DNA from: DASRDU01 sp046331565
GTDB lineage: Bacteria > Acidobacteriota > Blastocatellia > RBC074
Length of the DNA stretch: 64,000 nt
Direction: 5' to 3'
NCBI GenBank assembly: GCA_046331565.1
Contig: JAXLQP010000001.1
Coordinates: 310,001-374,000, forward strand
The position numbers and the translations under genes are program-made. The stretch's first letter is position 1. Each line of letters begins with the position of its first letter. Below, piece after piece: positions 60,691 through 64,000 of the stretch. The notes under the pieces were generated by a model. That model saw only the letters and a list, made by a program, of their open reading frames with translations, was not told the origin of the DNA and ran no database searches.

Positions 60691-61428
60691 ATGATGAGCA
60701 GACTGGAAAAAGAGGTTCGCTTTTTGAAGATGTATGCGGTGGTGATGACCTTGCTGGTCGGCGTGCTGGTGCTGACTGCGTTCAGACAGGCCGGACAGCG
60801 AACGAAGTTTACCGAGATTGATGTTGAGCGCATCAACATCGTCGAAAAGGACGGCGGGTTGCGGCTGGTCATTTCCAACAGTGAACGCCAGCACCCAGGC
60901 GTCATTGACGGACAGACGCTGTCGCGGAAAAGGCCGCCTGGTCTGCTGTTTTTCAACGAAAAGGGCGATGAATGCGGCGGGCTGAGTTTCAGCGGCAATC
61001 AGCAGGATGGCAAAACGAGCGCGGGGGCTTTGCTGGCTTTCGACCGTTTTCATCAGGATCAGACGGTGGGCATTCAATATCAGGAATCAGGCAACGGGCA
61101 GTATCAGGCTGGTTTGCGCGTGTGGGACAGACCCGCCACTTCGCTGGGGCCGGCCATCGAAAAGCTGGCGGTCATCCAGAAAATGAATGACGGCCCGGAA
61201 AAGACTGCGGCACTGAAGGAATTGAGCAGCACCTTCGGCGGAGCAGAACGCATGTCGGCTGGCAGAGATCGAAACGGCGCGGCGGTCATCAACCTTTCCG
61301 ATGCGAAAGGCAAGCCGCGACTCAGACTCGCAGTGGATGCCGCCGGTGCAGCCAGAGTTGAATTTCTGGATGAAACCGGCAAGGTCACCTTTGCTCTGCC
61401 GCAGGAAAGCAGGGCCGGGCAGAAGTAA
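60691..61428 (+). CDS. Conserved single-helix anchored protein of unknown function
   Basis: A 245-residue protein with an N-terminal coiled part (SRLEKEVRFLK), one hydrophobic helix (about 14-32) and a soluble domain outside or in the periplasm. Motifs IDVERINIVEKDGGLRLVISN, PPGLLFFNEKGDECGGLSF and a second pass DRNGAAVINLSDAKGKPRLRLAVDAAGAARVEFLDE (here only named by position, about 190-235) suggest a duplicated beta-sheet unit with a repeated D..G..R..L pattern. I recall similar conserved hypothetical proteins in Acidobacteriota but no function. The start has AGGAG eight bases upstream. Sandwiched between two ADOP genes, it may be an accessory subunit. Confidence 0.65.
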   Translation: MMSRLEKEVRFLKMYAVVMTLLVGVLVLTAFRQAGQRTKFTEIDVERINIVEKDGGLRLVISNSERQHPGVIDGQTLSRKRPPGLLFFNEKGDECGGLSFSGNQQDGKTSAGALLAFDRFHQDQTVGIQYQESGNGQYQAGLRVWDRPATSLGPAIEKLAVIQKMNDGPEKTAALKELSSTFGGAERMSAGRDRNGAAVINLSDAKGKPRLRLAVDAAGAARVEFLDETGKVTFALPQESRAGQK

Positions 61429-61502
61429 AGCGGCAGCGAAGCGGCAGTCGCTGCTGCGCGTCACCTGAAACGAAAACTACCGTGAGCAAGGCGGGAGGGC
61501 GC

Positions 61503-63908
61503 ATGCAAACACTCTGGCAGGATCTGCGCTACGGCGCGCGAATGTTGCGCAGGCAATCCGGGTTCACGCTGATTGCCATCATGACACTGGCGCTCGGCAT
61601 TGGCGCGAACACCGCGATTTTCAGCATCATCAACGGCGTGCTGCTGCGCGCGCTGCCTTATCACGCGGCTGAGCGGCTGGTAGTGCTGACGGGGCGAACG
61701 CAGGGTGACGCGCGCGATGGTTTGTCTGTGGCCGAAGTGCGCGAGTTTGGCGAACAACTGACCACGCTCGAAGATTTCACCGCCGCACAGTCGCAGAGCG
61801 TCAATCTGACGGGCGGCGAACGACCGGAGCGCGTGCGCGGGGCCTTTGCGATGGCGAATTTCTTTGAAGCGTTTCGCCTCAGGCCGGTGCTGGGCCGCAC
61901 GTTTGCACGCGGCGAAGATCAGCCCGGAGCCGCGCGCGTGGTTGTCGTCAGCGAAGGTTTCTGGCGACGATGGCTGAACGCCGACCCGCAGCCTGCGAAC
62001 AGAACGGTCATGCTCAATGGCGAACCGTACAGCGTTATCGGAGTTGTGCCCGCTGCGTTTCGTCATCCATTTGACGATGAGGTTGAGGTGTGGCTGCCCG
62101 CGCCGAACTTCCCCGGCAACACGGCACAGCGCGAGACACGTTTTCTGCTCGGCCTGGGGCATCTCAAACCAGGCGTCTCGCTGGAACAGGCGAATGCCGA
62201 GGCCGCAGCGATGGCGGCACGGATGGCGCAGGCTTATCCGACTGAGAATGCGGGACGCAGCGCGCAGATTGAACTGATGCACGAGGCGCTGTTTGGCAGA
62301 TTGCGTCCGACGCTGGCCCTGCTGATGGCGGCGGTCGGACTGATTCTGCTGATTGCGTGCGCGAACCTGGCGAGCCTGATGCTGGCGCGCGGGACATCGC
62401 GGCGGCGCGAAATGGGCGTGCGTGCGGCGCTTGGCGCAAGTCGCTTCAGGCTGGCGCGACAACTGGTGACCGAAACAGTGCTGCTGGCAGCGGCAGGCGG
62501 CGGGCTGGGGCTTTTCATTGCGACGTGGGGGCTTGAATCGCTGCTGGCCGTAAATCCGGGCGCGCTGCCTGCGGGCGCAGCGCGACTGGATGTGCGCGTG
62601 CTGCTTTTCACGCTCGGTGTGGCGCTGCTGACGGGGCTGCTTTGCGGCCTGGTTCCGGCCATCGGGCTGACGGGTGTTGAATTGAACACGGCGCTCAAGG
62701 AGGGCGGCAGGCCGGGAGGCGAAGGCCTGAATGCGCGACGGGCGCGATCAGCATTTGTGGTCGTGCAGATTGCGCTCTCGCTGGTGCTGCTCATCGGCGG
62801 CGCGCTGCTGGTCAAAAGTTTTGCCAGGCTGCTGCGGGTTGATCCCGGATTCAGAACTGAAAACCTGCTCACGCTCGAATACCGGCTGCCGCGCAACAAA
62901 TACACCAGAGACGAGGCGATGTGGAACTTTCATCGCCAGGTCGTTGAGCGCATTACTGAAGTGCCGGGCGTACAGTCCGCCGCACTCGTGCGCGGGTTGC
63001 CGCTCACAGGCAACGGCGCGACTGTTCGCTTTGCGCTGCCTGACCGCACCGCGCCGCCCAAAGGCCGCGAACCGCAGGCCATGCTCAATACGGCGACCGC
63101 AGATTACTTTGAAACCATCGGCATTCCGCTCATCAGCGGGCGCGTTTTCAATCGTCAGGATCAACCGGGCACGCCGACCGTTTATGTCATCAGTCAGACG
63201 ATGGCGCATCGCTTCTGGCCCGGCCAGAATCCCATCGGCAGGCAGATCAGCATTGCTGAAACAGGGACGAGCGGCACAATCATCGGCATCGTCGGCGATG
63301 CCAAACATTACTGGCTGAGCGAAGAGATGCAGCCGCAGATTTATGATTGCTATGCACAGTTTCCCGGCCTGTTCGCCACCATCGTCGTGCGCACGCAGGT
63401 CGAGCCGATGAGCCTGGCTCCGGCGGTGCGCGAGGCGGTCTGGAAGGTGGACAGGGATCAGCCGATGTGGAAGGTGCGAACAGTTGAATCCCTGATGCAG
63501 CACAACGTGGCCGACAAACGTTTCGTGATGCTGCTGATGAGCGGTTTTGCCGCGCTGGCGCTGGTGATTGCGGCCATCGGTTTGTACGGCATCATTTCTT
63601 TCTCAGTCAGTCAGCGCACTCAGGAACTTGGCGTGCGCCTCGCGCTGGGCGCGCGCACACGCGACATTCTCGTGCTGGTGCTGAGACAGGGGCTGAGCCT
63701 GGTTGCCATCGGCGTGGGCATCGGGCTGGTCGCATCGCTGGCGCTCACGCGACTGATGAGCGGCCTGCTTTACGCAGTCAGTGCGACCGATCCGGCAATC
63801 TATGCCCTGATCACAATTCTGCTGGCAGGTGTGGCGCTCGCGGCCTGCTGGATTCCGGCGCGACGGGCGGCGAAAGTTGATCCGCTGATTGCGCTGAAAT
63901 GTGAGTAG
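61503..63908 (+). CDS. ADOP-type duplicated FtsX-fold permease 4
   Basis: An 801-residue ADOP paralogue, starting MQTLWQDLRYGARMLRRQSGF with GGGAGG four bases upstream of the ATG. First FtsX segment: LMLARGTSRRREMGVRAALGA (split LMLARGTSRRRE, MGVRAALGA); second: RTQELGVRLALGARTRD; end RRAAKVDPLIALKCE. No palindrome or sigma-54-like element precedes it. It starts 74 bases after the anchored protein, so it is most likely expressed from the promoter of copy 3. Confidence 0.92.
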   Translation: MQTLWQDLRYGARMLRRQSGFTLIAIMTLALGIGANTAIFSIINGVLLRALPYHAAERLVVLTGRTQGDARDGLSVAEVREFGEQLTTLEDFTAAQSQSVNLTGGERPERVRGAFAMANFFEAFRLRPVLGRTFARGEDQPGAARVVVVSEGFWRRWLNADPQPANRTVMLNGEPYSVIGVVPAAFRHPFDDEVEVWLPAPNFPGNTAQRETRFLLGLGHLKPGVSLEQANAEAAAMAARMAQAYPTENAGRSAQIELMHEALFGRLRPTLALLMAAVGLILLIACANLASLMLARGTSRRREMGVRAALGASRFRLARQLVTETVLLAAAGGGLGLFIATWGLESLLAVNPGALPAGAARLDVRVLLFTLGVALLTGLLCGLVPAIGLTGVELNTALKEGGRPGGEGLNARRARSAFVVVQIALSLVLLIGGALLVKSFARLLRVDPGFRTENLLTLEYRLPRNKYTRDEAMWNFHRQVVERITEVPGVQSAALVRGLPLTGNGATVRFALPDRTAPPKGREPQAMLNTATADYFETIGIPLISGRVFNRQDQPGTPTVYVISQTMAHRFWPGQNPIGRQISIAETGTSGTIIGIVGDAKHYWLSEEMQPQIYDCYAQFPGLFATIVVRTQVEPMSLAPAVREAVWKVDRDQPMWKVRTVESLMQHNVADKRFVMLLMSGFAALALVIAAIGLYGIISFSVSQRTQELGVRLALGARTRDILVLVLRQGLSLVAIGVGIGLVASLALTRLMSGLLYAVSATDPAIYALITILLAGVALAACWIPARRAAKVDPLIALKCE

Positions 63909-63917
63909 GTGGAAGCA

Positions 63918-63986
63918 GGTAGTCGGAAGTCGGTAGTCGGAATTCGGTAGACGGTAGACGGTAGTCAGTAGTCGGTAGATGGCAGG
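63918..63986. repeat. Degenerate heptamer microsatellite (GTAGTCG / GTAGACG)
   Basis: After the fourth ADOP the sequence consists of GGTAGTCGGAAGTCGGTAGT-like heptads, with changes at one or two positions per unit, up to near the window end. Possibly a slipped-strand repeat derived from dispersed GTAGTC elements such as the one at about 60585-60670. Confidence 0.75.
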
Positions 63987-64000
63987 CGGCAGATAAAGAG

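Noticed and set aside
61429..61502. A fifth sigma-54-like element before the fourth ADOP
   Set aside because: GCGGCAGTCGCTGCTGC has the wrong spacing and there is no palindrome; co-transcription with copy 3 is simpler.

Overview
The window looks like a chromosomal segment of an Acidobacteriota member, possibly class Blastocatellia or a close relative. The evidence is lineage-typical families: four ADOP-type duplicated orphan permeases (acidobacterial duplicated orphan permease), a TIGR03437-type C-terminal domain behind eight DUF5666-like repeats, a TonB receptor with an N-terminal carboxypeptidase-regulatory domain, and GC-rich coding with many long intergenic palindromes. No rRNA, tRNA, CRISPR array, phage or transposase gene was seen.

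Layout. 1-1138: 3' part of a family-5 (peptide-type) solute-binding protein. 1444-12703: a tight same-strand block of eight genes (two COG4671-like glycosyltransferases, a GT4 glycosyltransferase, a heparinase II/III-like protein, two APH-fold kinases, a NodB-like deacetylase and an MsbA-type ABC exporter), probably a glycan or glycolipid pathway. 12859-25605: envelope and metabolic genes (TonB receptor, di-haem peroxidase, CocE/NonD hydrolase, two nucleotidyltransferase-fold proteins, esterase, ATC-hydrolase-like protein, PQQ-type propeller protein). 26184-32584: a secreted DUF5666/TIGR03437 repeat protein, divergent from a subtilase with a hexapeptide-repeat tail, then a GNAT acetyltransferase. 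32730-40045: a TPR-AAA+-Fis sigma-54 activator, 3-methyladenine glycosylase, TSUP permease, phytanoyl-CoA dioxygenase-like protein and an NtrC-type response regulator. 40496-48031: metzincin-type protease, then a membrane-fusion protein plus ABC ATPase with no permease, a dienelactone hydrolase fusion and a Bax-inhibitor-1 protein. 48532-63908: four ADOP permeases interleaved with a VapBC-like pair, a cassette-like pair of small secreted proteins beside an attC-like palindrome, TrmO and a DUF1801 protein.

Main observation. A palindrome of fixed geometry (left arm TCCGCTTTTGGGA, GGG and CCC always 15 bases apart outer to outer) occurs four times: upstream of the membrane-fusion protein/ATPase operon and upstream of three ADOP transcription units. 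In every case a sigma-54-like element ([T/C]GGCAC-N5-TTG) lies 80-93 bp downstream of the palindrome centre, in the sense orientation. The fourth ADOP is probably co-transcribed with the third. This is the architecture of an enhancer plus -24/-12 promoter, and it suggests that a lone adaptor/ATPase pair and a set of orphan permeases form one sigma-54 regulon. A better sigma-54 match, with three different operator-like boxes (GYGAA-N6-TTCGC), precedes the subtilase. Two sigma-54 activator genes lie in the same window.

The intergenic regions also hold several families of long, near-perfect inverted repeats, a 27-bp minisatellite and a row of four 17-nt hairpins. All functions are inferred from reading the sequence; no database search was possible.
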